Assembly (NCBI GenBank): GCA_027924585.1
Contig: BSBM01000486.1
Coordinates: 44,324,501-44,388,500, forward strand
Length of the DNA: 64,000 bases
Source of the DNA: Larix kaempferi
Taxonomy: Eukaryota > Streptophyta > Pinopsida > Pinales > Pinaceae
Direction of reading: 5' to 3'
The translations under genes were made by a program, and so were the position numbers. This document shows, one piece after another, positions 21,656-33,794 of this stretch. The notes beneath the pieces were generated by a model that saw only the letters and a program-made list of their open reading frames with translations, did no database searches and was not told the DNA's origin. The number at the start of each line of letters is the position of its first letter. Position 1 is the stretch's first letter.

Positions 21656-24600
21656 GTTTTCCCCATCGTCTTTCACATACTACAAACGAGGTCAGAGTAT
21701 AAAGAGACCCTGTTTTGAATTGTGTTATCATCACAAATGGAGACGACATCATTGTGTATTGTGTGTTATAAGTTTATAACTTCATCTTTGTTTATATGTG
21801 TACATATGCACATAAGACTATGTGCTAAATAAGAGCTTTAATGACATTTCCTGTGTTCTTGTGAGTGTTAATGTAATTGTTCTCTCTTTCCTATTGATTT
21901 AAGTCATGTGCACATTGTACACATTGTTTTTTAATTAATTGTCTCACTGGCATTTACAGGCTTGTAACTTTGGGTGGATTTACACTCAACAATGCATCTA
22001 CTTAGTTATTTAGTGGTGATCAACTGTCCTACTAGACCCCTTTGGTGAGTTTGTACATTATGGTCATTGACAAGCCTGCCATGCACCCTAAACTGAAATA
22101 AGCTCGGATCCATTTCACATTGGTTACTTTTCCCCCATTCTTGGGTTCATTAGTCTGTGGTTCCTCCAATTTTGCATTATATATTCTCATTCCTCAATCA
22201 ATTAATATAAGGAGCTCCATTAAGAGAGTACCTTAAGGAAAAGGGGTTCAAGAGTACCTCAACAAATCAGCACTACAAAATGATCCATGAGGGGAATACA
22301 CCAACAACAACATCCACGTTCCATCTCCCATAGTATAAGAAACATGACCATGAGTTAAAATATAAAAGGATGGAATGGAAGCATGAGGGATGAAATCCCA
22401 ACAAAGTACTGGCATAGCATTTGATTACCATTTATATGGCCAAGAGCTAAGGTTTGATGCTTTGTGCATAGATGAAATTTAGAGTACACTAAATAAATGA
22501 AAGAAAGGCTTCCTTCCGCAAATTTAGAAAAGTAGAATGGCACCTTTTTCACATATTATCTTCCACCACCGAGGAAGGACTTTGATTTACCAGCAATACT
22601 TCTCAATACATTCAATGGGGTTGTTATCACATATGTAGTAGCCAGGCTACCATACATTATTTTTTCGATTCCAGTACACTATTCAGCCAGTTCCCTTACA
22701 TTGAGATGCTGAGATGAGCATCTATTTGGATCTCTATCAGATTTGGACAACAGTTGTATTCCCCATGCCATGACTGAGTCTCAAGACACTTAGAGAGATG
22801 ATCGATGTAGCCATTATACCATTTGTACAGAGCAGTCAGTAGTGCCCAGAGTTTCAGCAGCAGTTTCAGAGGACAGATGATGAGCATTCAGGTATATGAC
22901 TCAGCAAGTATATCATAGTGTTGTGGTTATATTGCTTTTATATTTATTCTTATAGCATGTCTTAGCACTTAGTGTCATGATCTGGCGATCATATAGATAT
23001 GTGGACCTGGTTGATCTTATTATATATATTCTATTGTCCCTACTCAGACTTAGAAGTTCACTATTCATACTCATTGGTTTTACCCTCCTTAGGGAGAATA
23101 GAGGTGATCATTCCACCATACCTTGGCTTGCTAGTGTTGGCTCCATTATTCATTATCTTCATCCATCCATTACCTACCTTTTAGTTTATCACCCTGACTT
23201 ACTACTTGACTAGTGGCATGGAGGACTTTTCCCCACTGTAGCCTCTGTATTGGATGAGCTTCCCTGTTTATTGTGTCTCGGCTCTGAGTTGGTGACAAAA
23301 CTTACCTATGGTGAGTTGGATTTCCTTGTGAATTCCCCCTAGTCACTAAAGTTGTGTTGGCTAAACCTGAAACTTTTAGTGCTGCCATCAATACAAAATC
23401 TGGAAAATGAAATGTTATATCTTGTATGAAAAGCCCGTTCATGCAATGTGTTTCTAAACACACATGAATGAAAGGCAAGCCAAATGAAAATGGCTATGAA
23501 ATAAAATGTTATATCTTTTGTGAAATGTAAAATACCTAGGTAAACAAGCTGTCTGTGACACACCTAGAAGTGCTTAGGTAAACAAGCGCCTTAAAAACAC
23601 ACCTGCAGCAGAAAGCCTAAATAAATGTAAATCTATGCAATGTTGTTATAAACACACATAGATCAAAGGCTGTGGAAACTTCAGGCCCAAAAAGCAATGG
23701 AACTTAAATGCTATATCAAAACAATTGCTGGCCTCATTTGTATTATGGATTGTGCGCATCTGTTAAAGGTGAATAAACCCTCTTTGAACAACTCATCCAT
23801 TTGTGAGACACCGCCATTCCCTGTGTTGTTGCTCATTCAGTATATACTATGGTGTGTATTCCCTTTCCCATATCCAAAGTGTCACAACGTTAAGTCAGTC
23901 AAGTCATCCTTTAGCTTAGCCAGTTTATTTTAGCCTTCACCCTTCACTAGCAAATTGATCACAACTATGAAGTGAGTATGGTCCTGAAAGTCTAGTCCGA
24001 GTTATAATAATAATAATTAATGACATTATATATTTGGATTTAGATCGCCAGTAATGATTACTTTGTGTTATAATTGTTATTTGAATAAGTTGTAAAGCAT
24101 GCATTAACCTTTGACACTTTGCAGCAACTTCTGATGATAGTCTGAGTTATATTTGGTCAATGTTGACCTGGTCAAACTTAGTTTGACCAAGGTCAATCAC
24201 AGGACATGAGATGGTTGGACCTTGTGATGATATAGATAGATGATATATGGTCAATGTACATGTACATGATGGTTCTATGCATCAGATACAGGTTTATGAT
24301 GATGATTTATGGTTTTCAGTATTTATTGATCATTTACAGATTATTATTATTTGACCTGTTCCGGTATATTGAATATATTATATGATCATGTAGAGATTCA
24401 TATGGTGTATGGGTACACATCTTGGATAGATTTGGACCTTTTGAGTCCAATGAGACAGTCTGTTTTCACTTCCGGGCAGTTACAGTGATGATTGAGCCTC
24501 AGTAGGCTATCCCAATGCAGTTTTGGTTTGTCGGAGACCCTGTCAGAGCAGAGATGATTTTTATCTGGTTGACCTAGGGCGCTGTGCTTGGAGGGGGTGG

Positions 24601-25149
24601 TCCAGCCACTTGTTTTTACCATATTACCCCCCTCCCGGACACACGGGTGCCCTCACCTTGACAGCGCAGGCACTCTAGGGGGCAGTTTGGGGCAGTTACA
24701 CGCTTCCCGAGGCAGTTTGGGATTGGTAGAAATGGCTACAGAGGAATTCGATTTGGGCTACTGAGGCAAAGTTTTGGCATGGGATGATCAGTGATGATGA
24801 GTGGGATGTCTTCCACACCTTCTCCAGCAGTTTCAGCTTCATCGGGACCCACATCCATCACTTATGGCATTTTCTGATGATTTCTGAGGCCTCTTAAGGC
24901 CCACGATTTGTCCATAGAGGCACGATTTGGTACTTTGATGACTATTTTATTATTATTGTGCTATGGGGATTGACCAAGGGTGTCTAAAATTACCCCTTGG
25001 ACCCACCATAAGCTTATTGTTATATTTTGTCATCATGATTTGGTGGGATCCCCTCTCCTAGGGCGATTTTGTCCACTTATTGTTATATTTTATTAGTGAT
25101 CCATGTATTTTATTGTTGAGCTCATCTCAACCATTGATTAGATCTTTTG

Positions 25150-25690
25150 ATATTTTAATCTTAGCCACTCATTCAAAAAGTGGTTAGATTATGGACTCTC
25201 TCCCTCCTATTTAAAGGAGAGAGCCTCTCATTGTAAAGGGGACTTGTGGCTCTGGATTATTGGAATAGAAAATTATTATTGCATCTATCTCCAGTGTTGT
25301 GGTGAATGTTTTTGGTGTTCGTTCGTTGATTCTTCCTTTGCACTGAGTTATTGGAGATCTTGTCTTGCCATATTCTTTTGTATCACGTTTTTGCATCTAC
25401 AGGTGGAGGCCGATTTGGTTTGAGGAGGAAGTATTGGTATGGGAAGACTCTCCCTACTTCTTTTTGATCTCTTCGTTGGTAACAGGGAGTATTACTGTCC
25501 CAGGACCTTCTATTTCACGTTACTATTGCATTTCGCTTGTATTTCCTCCATACTTGACCTCTCTGATTGAAATCATTTTCCTTGGATTGATAGGTAGAGG
25601 AGGGCGCACTTGTGGGCTAGGGCATCATTTCGGCAAGCAAAATCAACAATCTCTCATTTGATCTCTACGGGAATCTTCCTCAACAACAAG
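25150..25690 (+). promoter_or_regulatory. LTR-like promoter and leader, boundaries unresolved
   Basis: TATTTAAAGGAGAGAGCC at about 25208 is followed by CTCTCATTGTAA and a GAATAGAAAATTATTATTGC segment. This arrangement is often seen around the transcription start and poly(A) region of plant LTRs. No TG/CA ends, TSD, primer site or second copy could be found here, so it is only a candidate. Confidence 0.25.
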
Positions 25691-27170
25691 GCATCTCATT
25701 CACATCACTCAGGTATGATCTCAAGGTAATTTCTTTCCATGATCTATCCACTTGTCTAAAATACTTCAAACCCTAATTAATCAAAACCCCCATTTTAACA
25801 TTTTTTAAGATCTACTAAGATCTAGTGGCTTCTTGGGTAAGAAATTTAAAACCCACCTTTATAGTATCCACGGCATCCCAGATCTATAGTTTGGCGAGGA
25901 TTGGCCTTCATTTGACCCTCTTCCCAAGGCACTTAGCCTCTCTAAGCAAGGGCACACTTCTTGGTTTGGGTGAGTTAACCTAGATCTAGTACATGGGTAG
26001 TTGAGATTCTGCTTGATCTGCAATCTACATATCCAATAACCTACCCCCAGATTGTCACTTTTCTGATTTCTATTTTGTGGGCCCTATTCCACATTTTAAG
26101 GGATTTAATTCCTATTTTGGACCACTTGGTATCTTAAAACTCAAATCTAGTAAGATCTAACCCTTGGATTGCCTTGATATTCTAGATCCACATTGTCACT
26201 TGCTTAAACTACTTGGATCTAAAGTTTGGATGCTATTGGACTTGTCTTGATCCCATTTACCTCACCTTTTACCCTCCTTGGGTAAAGTCGCACTTCTTGG
26301 GAGATTGGAGTTGGTCCACTTGTAGGACATGGGTACATGAGATTTTGGTGGATTTGGAACAAGCATACTTTGAAACCTAGGTCTAGTAGGTCACTTTGTG
26401 AAATCTTGCCTTGGGGATAGCATTCCTTGTTTTAAGGGATTGTGGTCCACTTACGTCAAACCATGATCTATTAGATCTAGACATATCCATCTATCAAACC
26501 TTTAATAGCCCACTTGTCTTATGCCATAGGGGTCATCAAACATAAGTTAATCTTTTCTTGACTCCATTTATCCCAATTCCCAAGGCACTGATCTCTCTCC
26601 AAGTCAATTCGACTTTCCTAGATTGTTGGATTAACTTGTGGTTTGATCCTTGTTTGGTGGACTGAACCCTTGTGATGTTGTCATATCTCATGATCAAGCT
26701 TGTCACATGTACTAGTTAGCCCCAATTCAACCCCTAATGTACTCTGCATTGGACACGATTCCCAAGGCAGTGGATTTTCTAACAATTGACTAGTACTTTA
26801 ATCCTGGATCTCATTTCAAATATTATAAGTCACTCTCACATCAACAATGAACCAAAGCTATACTCATTGAACCCCTTACTTGTCTTGTGACTTCATCCTT
26901 AGGTCTAGGATACACCATACACCTTACAATACTTCACTCATACTTAACTTTGATTTGGTGTTTTGGTTTGACCTCTCCTGTCGGGAGTAGATCTGGGTCT
27001 CCCCCTTTGTTGTCTGGGATAGATAATATAAAGTGAAGGTTGCCTCGATTGGCGTGACAACCACGTATTGGAAGTCGAGGTGATCGTGGTTGCACCTTTG
27101 AGTTGCCCTTTCCTACTGCCATCCATTAATGGATACATCCATAGGGGTAACTATAGTTTAGGTGATAACA

Positions 27171-27240
27171 GGGGTCTTGTGGTTCAATGGTAGACAGTGG
27201 CATGTTGGGCCATCCACTAAGGTTTAATTTCCCCAGGTAC
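27171..27240 (+). repeat. tRNA-like (possible SINE head)
   Basis: GTGGTTCAATGGTAG (27179-27193) resembles an internal A box and GGTTTAATTTC (27221-27231) a B box about 30 bp later, in a segment beginning GGGGTCTTG. The spacing and order suit a tRNA-derived SINE head. No cloverleaf, tail or TSD was confirmed. Confidence 0.3.
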
Positions 27241-27705
27241 ACAAATAAGCTGTTGGGGCCAAGTGCAAGTCTTGAGAAGCTGATGGTAAAAATTAAAAAG
27301 GCAATTAAAAGATGCTGTCCGAAAGCTAGTAATGCTTAGTCTTATCAGTTGATAGTTGATAGTACTTGCCAGCTGATGGTTAACTGGCAAGTAGTTGATA
27401 GTTGCCAGATAGTCCAGGAGATGGTAAAAGTAGGGCTTAGTCTTCATCTGGAAGCAAGTAATGCATTCTGTATATAATATATATGGTGTACTTTATTCCA
27501 GTCTTGAAAAAGTTGCCTATTTTTCGGAAAAAAAAGGGACAAAATCGTGATTTTTTTAAAATTTGAATGTTGTGCGATTTTTTGGTAATTAGCACGCCAT
27601 AATAGGAAAAATCGCCAAGGAGGATTTTTCTCAGTTTTAAAAACTCGGATTTAAAAAAAAAATTTGATGAGTTTTGTACAAGTGACATTGAAGTCAACAA
27701 TACTA

Positions 27706-27796
27706 AATGGTAATGTAAAATTTTTAAAGTAAAAGTGACATTCTCTTTAAAGATAAAGAGAATGTCACTTTTACTTAAATTTTTAACATTACCATT
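27706..27796. repeat. Long inverted repeat (44/43-bp arms, 4-bp loop)
   Basis: The left arm 27706-27749 and right arm 27754-27796 are reverse complements except for a few changes in the AT-rich middle. The inner 20+ bp (around AAGTGACATTCTCTTTA) pair perfectly about the spacer AAGA. This is much longer than chance and could be a foldback or MITE remnant or a hairpin RNA source. Confidence 0.8.
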
Positions 27797-28885
27797 AATT
27801 GTTTTAGGATGTTTGAGAATGGTTCCAACCTCATCGGACTTCTTATGCAAAAGGTAGAATTTTAGATCCCATTCAAAATTCAACATACTTAATGGTTTTC
27901 AGGATTTCAGGATTGCAACTTTTCCATTGGATTCTATCATGTATGTGGGTAAGGGATTGGAATTTAATCAAGCACATCAAACTCTCTATGTACCTTGATC
28001 TTGGTGGTGTCGATGCCTGATTGTTGAAGTTGATTGAATTCCTTTGTCATGACCTCAATAAAAAATGTACCCTTCAGTCAAACAAAATCACTTATTAAGT
28101 ATGGGAAGCTCTTTCTAGCTTATTTTAACTCTTGGATTAAGAAGTTTCATCAAAATTGTAGGGTGTTAACTGGTGTCCTTGGAGGATCAACTTCGAGATT
28201 AGAGGTAGAGGCAAGGGCTAGAGCCTAAAGGTGGGGGAACATGGTGCTATTGATGAATAAGATCCCAACATAGACAATGATTTTGATGATTATGTGTTTT
28301 CAATTTTCATTTAGATATGTATTACACTTGGTGCCATTTTGATATATTCACCCTTAGATGGTATATACATGAGTAGACTTTGCATATTTTGTCTCTAATG
28401 GTTTGGAATCTTTCATATATATTTTTTCCATTAAAATTGTAAAATTTTATGTATTTTTTAGTAGTCCAAGTCATTGAAATCAAACTGCTCCGAGTTATTT
28501 GCATCCACTACATCTATATATCAGTGCTTTCTCCATATTTATGTGCCAATGTGTTTATCTAATGTTGTTGTTTCTTTATATGTTTAAAATTCTGAAAAAA
28601 ATGAATATATTTTGTATTTTTTAATCTTTGCCGTGGTTTGAAGATTTTTGCCGATTTTTTTGCCGATGTTGCCGATAAGTTGTATTCGAGACCCTTGCCG
28701 ATTTTTTGCCGATGCCGACTTTTTCAACATTGCTTTATTTCTGAACTGAATCATTTGTCTGAATCAATGACTCTTATCACTTAACTCGCTTTTGTGAAAA
28801 TTAACAATGCTATAAGTGCAGATAGCTCTTATGCTTTTAATGATTACAAGCCAGTCCTCAGCCTTTTAAATTTTGTTTTTTGCAG

Positions 28886-29098
28886 ATTCTCATCTGGATC
28901 GTGATACCAATTCTACGGAACCAAACTGCTGATCATACAAAGAATGCCCTTTCTTTGATTGTTCTATTACAGTATATTCCCAGGTTATATCTAATCTTTC
29001 CTTTGACTTCCCAAATTGTTAGAACTACCGGGGTTGTGACCAAGACTGCATGGGCTGGAGCTGCATACAACCTACTACTTTACATGATAGCTAGCCAT
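28886..29098 (+). CDS. CNGC: CNGC exon: S4 and S5 region of a cyclic nucleotide-gated channel
   Basis: A 71-codon exon in phase 0, preceded by TTTTTTGCAG and followed by GTAAGC. It encodes the end of S3 (IWIVIPIL), then ALSLIVLLQYIPRLYLIFPL (S4 and its linker), TTGVVTKTAWAGAAYN and the start of S5 (LLLYMIASH). This series is diagnostic of plant cyclic nucleotide-gated ion channels, which pass Ca2+ and monovalent cations across the plasma membrane and are controlled by cyclic nucleotides and calmodulin. The frame is open and splice sites are consensus. The exon encoding S1-S3 should lie upstream but was not found within 7 kb, so a long intron is likely. Which CNGC member it is cannot be said. 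Confidence 0.93.
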
Positions 29099-29306
29099 GT
29101 AAGCATCTTTCTTATTTTCTAATATTCATAATGCCACTTCTTTCACCTTTTCCCCTTTTGTTAATGAAAATAAGAACATTTTAGATCTTTCTGTGACTCA
29201 CCTAGGTATATTCTTAGAACTATTATGTCAATTACTAGAAGGGCAGACTCACACATTGTACTTAACAGTTGTGTCAAGTCTTGTTTTGTGCTGTACTGAT
29301 ATGCAG

Positions 29307-29629
29307 GTTTTAGGTGCTTCTTGGTATTTGCTGTCTGTCGAACGTCAAAATACATGTTGGCGGACAGAGTGTAGAAATGAACATGGAACCTCAGAGGTAC
29401 CAAAGTGTGATCTTGACTTTTTAGATTGTAGCAGTTTGAACGATGGACAAATGAACTTACGTAAAATATGGAATACAAGTACTACTGTGTGGGCGAATTG
29501 CAATGCAAGTAATACCAGCATCAGTTTTCAGTTTGGCATTTTTGGAGATGCTATGAATAGTGGGATCGTCTCTTCAAAATTTATGGAAAAGTATTTCTAC
29601 TGCTTATGGTGGGGCTTAAGGAATCTAAG
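29307..29629 (+). CDS. CNGC: CNGC exon: S5 end, extracellular turret and pore helix
   Basis: Starts after GATATGCAG and ends before GTAAAA (AATCTAAG|GT), giving 107 codons plus two bases. It begins VLGASWYLLSVERQ (end of S5), continues through a Cys-rich extracellular stretch (CW, EC, KCDLDFLDC, NCN) typical of plant CNGCs, and ends with KYFYCLWWGLRNL, the pore helix. The split codon at the end joins the next exon in phase, and the intron falls inside the pore loop. The order and lengths fit the family. The intron before it is 208 bp; the one after is 1776 bp and contains a tandem repeat. Confidence 0.93.
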
Positions 29630-30080
29630 GTAAAATGATTAGTCTTATAAGATGCCAAACTTCTTTCTGTGTTATGCATGAGATGCTGGCCAGTAGAAAT
29701 ATGGGATTTAGGATACCATTAATGTAGAGTACTAGAGAGCCATTTGGAAATTTACAAACTGCCTGCCATTCTGTTTTGTTATTGATATTGAAGGAAAGTC
29801 ATGCAATTGGGAAAGATAAGACTGCTTACTATATCTGCTGAATGGAAAAGACAATGTATGCAAAAAAATTCTAATTTTGTGAGTGCTGATACATTGTTTT
29901 ATGAGTAAATTGCTTTCCATGTGCACTTCAATGCTTATATGTACTGAAAATGACAAGAATTGTATCTTGTACAGATTTATATGTTTTCTGCTTTGGTCAA
30001 TCCAGTTTTGAATTTTTGCCTGGATTTTAGGAGTTAGTTGTATGACATATGTTCTGATCATGGCCTTGAGGGTACACCAT

Positions 30081-30915
30081 GTCTTTCTAAATTTCTGACT
30101 TTAAATTGAAAGAGAAGCAAAGTTTTAGAAAAGGAATATTCTGGTATAACTGCTTAACGCCAGAGCCTCCTATCCTGAAGTTCAATGGCTTTTCCTTGAA
30201 TTGAATGACCAAATGGATATGGTCAATGGATTTGAATTAGGAAGCTTAGTATTTTGGCAAACTTAACCATAAATCTGCCTTGTCTATTCGCTAGAATTAG
30301 CCTTTCAACAAATTTTGGGGGAGTATTTGATATATGGTTCTTTTGGGGGAGTATTAGATATTCTGTTCCAATTTGGTATACTGTTTAGTGGCTTTCTAAA
30401 TATTTCACTTTAAACTGAAAGAGAAGCAAATTTCTTAGAAAAGGAATCTTCTGGTAGAACTGCTTCATGCTAGAGGAGGCTATTGTGAAGTTCAGTGGCT
30501 TTCCTTGGATTGAATGACCCAGTGGATATGTTTGTATAGTGTTTTTGAACTAGGAAGCTTATTATTTTGGCAAACTAAACCACAAATCTGCCTTCTCTAT
30601 TTGCTAGAATTAGCCATTCAACAAATTTTGGGAGAGTATTTGATATACAATAGTGACTTTCTAAATTTCTCACTTTAATTTCGAAGACCAGCAAATTTTT
30701 ATGAAAGGAATCTCCTGGTATAACTGCATCATGCCAGAGGAGACTATCCTGAAGTTCAGTGGCTTTTCCTTGGATTGAATGACTAAATGGTTATGGTTAT
30801 AAAATGTATTTGAATTAGGAAGCTTAGTATTTTGGCAAACTAAATCGTAAATCTGCCTTGTTCTAGAATTAGCTGTTCTACAAAAATTGGGGTATTATTT
30901 GATTACTGTTCCTAT
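30081..30915. repeat. Three diverged tandem repeats in a CNGC intron
   Basis: Units start at about 30081, 30389 and 30655, each with TTTCTAAAT(A/T)T, then GAAAGAGAAGCAAA or close, GGAAT(A/C)TTCTGGTA, CTGAAGTTCA(G/A)TGGCTTTTCC, TTAGTATTTTGGCAAACT and ACAAATTTTGGGG. Lengths are about 308, 266 and 260 bp. Divergence is roughly 10-20% by eye. Confidence 0.8.
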
Positions 30916-31405
30916 TGTAGCCTATGGAAGTATGTAACAAACACAGATAATTTCATGACATTGTTGTGTTACAAAAGTGAATAAATAGTTTTATCTGTCA
31001 TACTCAAATTTTTGGTTCCCACCTTGATATGTATCGGTGATTAATGGCATTAGGATAGCTAACTTATAGATATTGGTTCTTTTAACAGCAGGCCGTGAGG
31101 ACCTCCTACACACATTGAATAGCAATTGCATATATACTTACATGCAAGCCTTGATTTGGATTTATGATATCCATAATAATGTTTAAGCATTTAAACTTGA
31201 GTTCATTTGAATGTCTTTCACACATTGTAAAGCTGGACTCATGTAATGAAGAATGTGGGTGTTGATGTTTAAGGCAAATGGTTTTTTCCCTTCTTTTGAC
31301 TAATGTATATCACAGTGCTATTTCAAATATACAGCAACTGATTAATTAGCTATTTTGTCATCTTGAACATATAACAAAGTCTAACAGTGTGCTGTGGACT
31401 TGCAG

Positions 31406-31517
31406 TTCCCTGGGACAAAATTTAACAACAAGCACTTACATTGGAGAGACTTTGTTTGCTATCCTCATTGCAAATCTTGGTTTGGTATTATTTGCACATC
31501 TGATTGGGAACATGCAG
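31406..31517 (+). CDS. CNGC: CNGC exon: selectivity filter and S6
   Basis: Starts after GACTTGCAG and ends before GTAACT, 112 bases, completing the codon split in the previous exon. It encodes SSLGQNLTTSTYIGE, the filter region with the GQN triplet usual in plant CNGCs, then the S6 helix FAILIANLGLVLFAHLIGNMQ. The exons for the C-linker, cyclic nucleotide-binding domain and calmodulin site should follow (normally starting TYLQS) but none was recognised up to 64000. The next intron is therefore over 32 kb, or the gene was cut by the insertions. Confidence 0.93.
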
Positions 31518-32390
31518 GTAACTTTTTACTGTCTTTGATATTTGCATTTGTTCATCCAAAGTTATGAGCAGGTCTAGACAAACTTGCATATGTGGACAAG
31601 CAGAAAGGTTCTTACAGAAATAACATATATATTTTCCTTTGAACCTAGTGAAGACCACTTTCAAGTTTATATTTGTTCCTTTTCAATGACTGTAGGAGCA
31701 TTGCTGCCTTTTTCTTCCCCTCATATATATATTTATACATCTATATATATGTATATATTTTGGTTTAATTTGCTACCATTTGTAGCCAAGACAAAGCTGT
31801 AGGAAAATGAAATACTTCCGAATTACCATAAGTTTTGAACATGTTTTTACTTTTCTAAGGTGATTTCTCTATAGGACATCAGGTCAAGTTACATTTGATC
31901 CTTGGACAATCAACGTTCAGGTTTCTTTATTTATTATTTTCAAGCTGCAGATGGTTCAAAAGTGAATTGGCCCCTGTTCTTTATGGCAGAAGTATGGCTA
32001 ACCTCATTATGAAACTGAAGTTATAAGGGCATGTGCACAGTTTTCAGGACCCTTGTTCTGTCTTTTTGAATCCTTACCACCACTAACCCTTTAAGTATAT
32101 TTCTAGGCTATGCTTGAAACTCAAGACTACATAATTACTTAATTATTCAAGTACACAAAAATTGAACATATGGAGGTTCTGATTTATCTAAAAAGGAAGA
32201 ATTACATAGTTTATAAATGGATTTGACATTTATTGCTTTGAGTCAAGTACGTAAAAGCACCCAAACATGCTCTTCTCCCAACCACCGATAGACCTCCATG
32301 ATCTATTCCTTGAGCCAGAAAGGTTTCAAGAAAACAATTCCACTTATTAATGGCTCAAACTATTCATACATTACAATCATTGCCTTAGGA
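31518..32390. other. Intronic stretch, nothing recognised
   Basis: Follows the CNGC S6 exon splice donor. AT-rich, with a TATA/TATG run near 31727-31760. No exon or element end was identified; the boundary with the LINE fragment is not sharp. Confidence 0.4.
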
Positions 32391-33176
32391 TGTGCTCGTT
32401 TCTCAAGTGCTAATCTCGGATTGCTTATTCTTGTCTGTTCACTCTGCATTTGGACTCCTATTTTCTAGATCATCGGCTTTCCTATTTTTGATTGAGACCC
32501 ACGAGAGTCCTGCCAAGACCATGACCACTGCTTCTCAGTCTGTAGATAGGAGACTTGAAGCTCAGCCAGTGTTTGGGGTTCAAAAGGCATTGCTTGTTTG
32601 ATCCGGGATTTACTCCATAGTAAAGTCACCATGGTTGCATTGAATGATTATGCTAGATTCATGTGTGTCTAGGTCCATGGCTTGCCCCCTTCCCTGAGAC
32701 ATCTACATTGTAGCATGTTACTTTCCTCCTTTGTCACCAGGCTTTGTCCTCCACAAGGATTCGGATAAGGACCCTTACTAGGAATTATTTGGAAATATTG
32801 TCTACTACTCAGCCTTGGGAGATATCATAATTTTGGGGCATTTCAATGCCTGCAACAAAGCTTGTTTGGGCCCACTTCACGACAAGTTCAGGGATGTTGT
32901 TTGCGCATGAGATTGATGCAGACTTAATGGATCTCCTTAGGATTTTGGGTGATTCCTGAGACCTCTTACAACTTATGATAGGAACCTTTTGCACCTTAGC
33001 GAGTCTCATGAGTTATTGATCTTGAATGGCCTCCCATGCTTTCCGAATTCTAGTGGGTGCTTTCCGAATTCTAGTGGGTCCACATGTTTTGCCCATATTG
33101 GGAGGGCTAGTGTGGTTGACTATGTCACCTTGATCCCTCTTGCCAATCATTCCCTCCTATCTTTTTCCCTCAAAGC
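32391..33176 (+). pseudogene. LINE endonuclease domain, broken
   Basis: Forward frames, with several shifts and stops, carry an AP-type LINE endonuclease: an ETHESPAKT block near 32490, GHFNA near 32838 (the family has GDFN), LLILNGLPCFPNSSG near 33012, then STCFAHIGRASVVDYV and a helix before the insertion. A 21-bp tandem duplication repeats CFPNSSG. The element continues at 57755 after Copia-2. The target duplication AAAGC is at 33172-33176. Known role: nicks genomic DNA for target-primed reverse transcription. This copy has no intact frame; the RT domain was not seen. Confidence 0.75.
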
Positions 33177-33782
33177 TGTTGAGATATTGTAACTTCTAAG
33201 AATATTATATTTGTACTTTATTATTCCGGAGATGTTTCATTCCTCCGTGAAGACCTTATTGTATATCCGGAGATGTTTTATTCCTCCATGGAGAATGTGG
33301 TAACTTCGGTTATTAGACTTCCCTAGTGGGGGTCGGCCCTGTATGAGTCATGTGGGTTAAAGGGTTATTAGACCACCCTAGTGGGGTTGGCCCTGTCACA
33401 TTATGTTAAGTGGTTAAGTTGGGGCCGACCTAGTTAATGTAAAAGACAAGTCGGAGTAGTGTATAAATAGAGGAGGTGTGTTCCTCATTTAACACACTCA
33501 CTCATTATTCACTCACTTGTGAACGACGCATAGGTGAGAGAGAGAGAGATCTGCTATGGAGGAGAAGGAGCTCATGTTTGGGATATACATCTCTGTATTG
33601 TTGATCATCTATATTGAGGAAGCTTTGCTGGGTTTTCTACCCCATGAGGGTTTCCCAGGATAAATCTGTGTCTCTTGTGTTTATGCTGTGCTTGTTGTTC
33701 TTTCAGTGATCCTGTATATGCTATTGTTGTGAAATGGAATGTAATACTGATATTCTATGTCTTAGCATATTGAATCTTAACA
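33177..33782 (+). repeat. Copia-2 5' LTR (606 bp)
   Basis: Begins TGTTGAGATATTGTAAC and ends GAATCTTAACA. Contains TATAAATAG at 33462-33470. Matches 57160-57749. Confidence 0.95.
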
Positions 33783-33794
33783 TGGTATCAGAGC
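33783..33794 (+). promoter_or_regulatory. Copia-2 primer-binding site (tRNA-iMet type)
   Basis: TGGTATCAGAGC directly follows the 5' LTR. Confidence 0.93.

Larger units (their letters stand above)
21661..28885. other. Long stretch without a recognised gene
   Basis: About 7.2 kb. No CNGC exon upstream of the one at 28886 was recognised. Short ORFs (60-149 codons) carry no domain signature. Visible structure: loosely repeated blocks of roughly 300 bp at about 25830-26800 that share words such as CCCAAGGCA(C/G)T, an LTR-like leader near 25200, a tRNA-like segment at 27171 and a large inverted repeat at 27706. Parts are probably decayed elements. If the CNGC gene is intact, this is intron. Confidence 0.45.

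Noticed and set aside
27171-27240. Functional tRNA gene
   Set aside because: A- and B-box words are present, but the acceptor and anticodon stems do not form a convincing cloverleaf, so only a SINE-like remnant is proposed.
27437-27886. 149-codon minus-strand ORF
   Set aside because: It runs through the long inverted repeat and homopolymer runs; Lys/Phe/Leu-rich without a recognisable domain.
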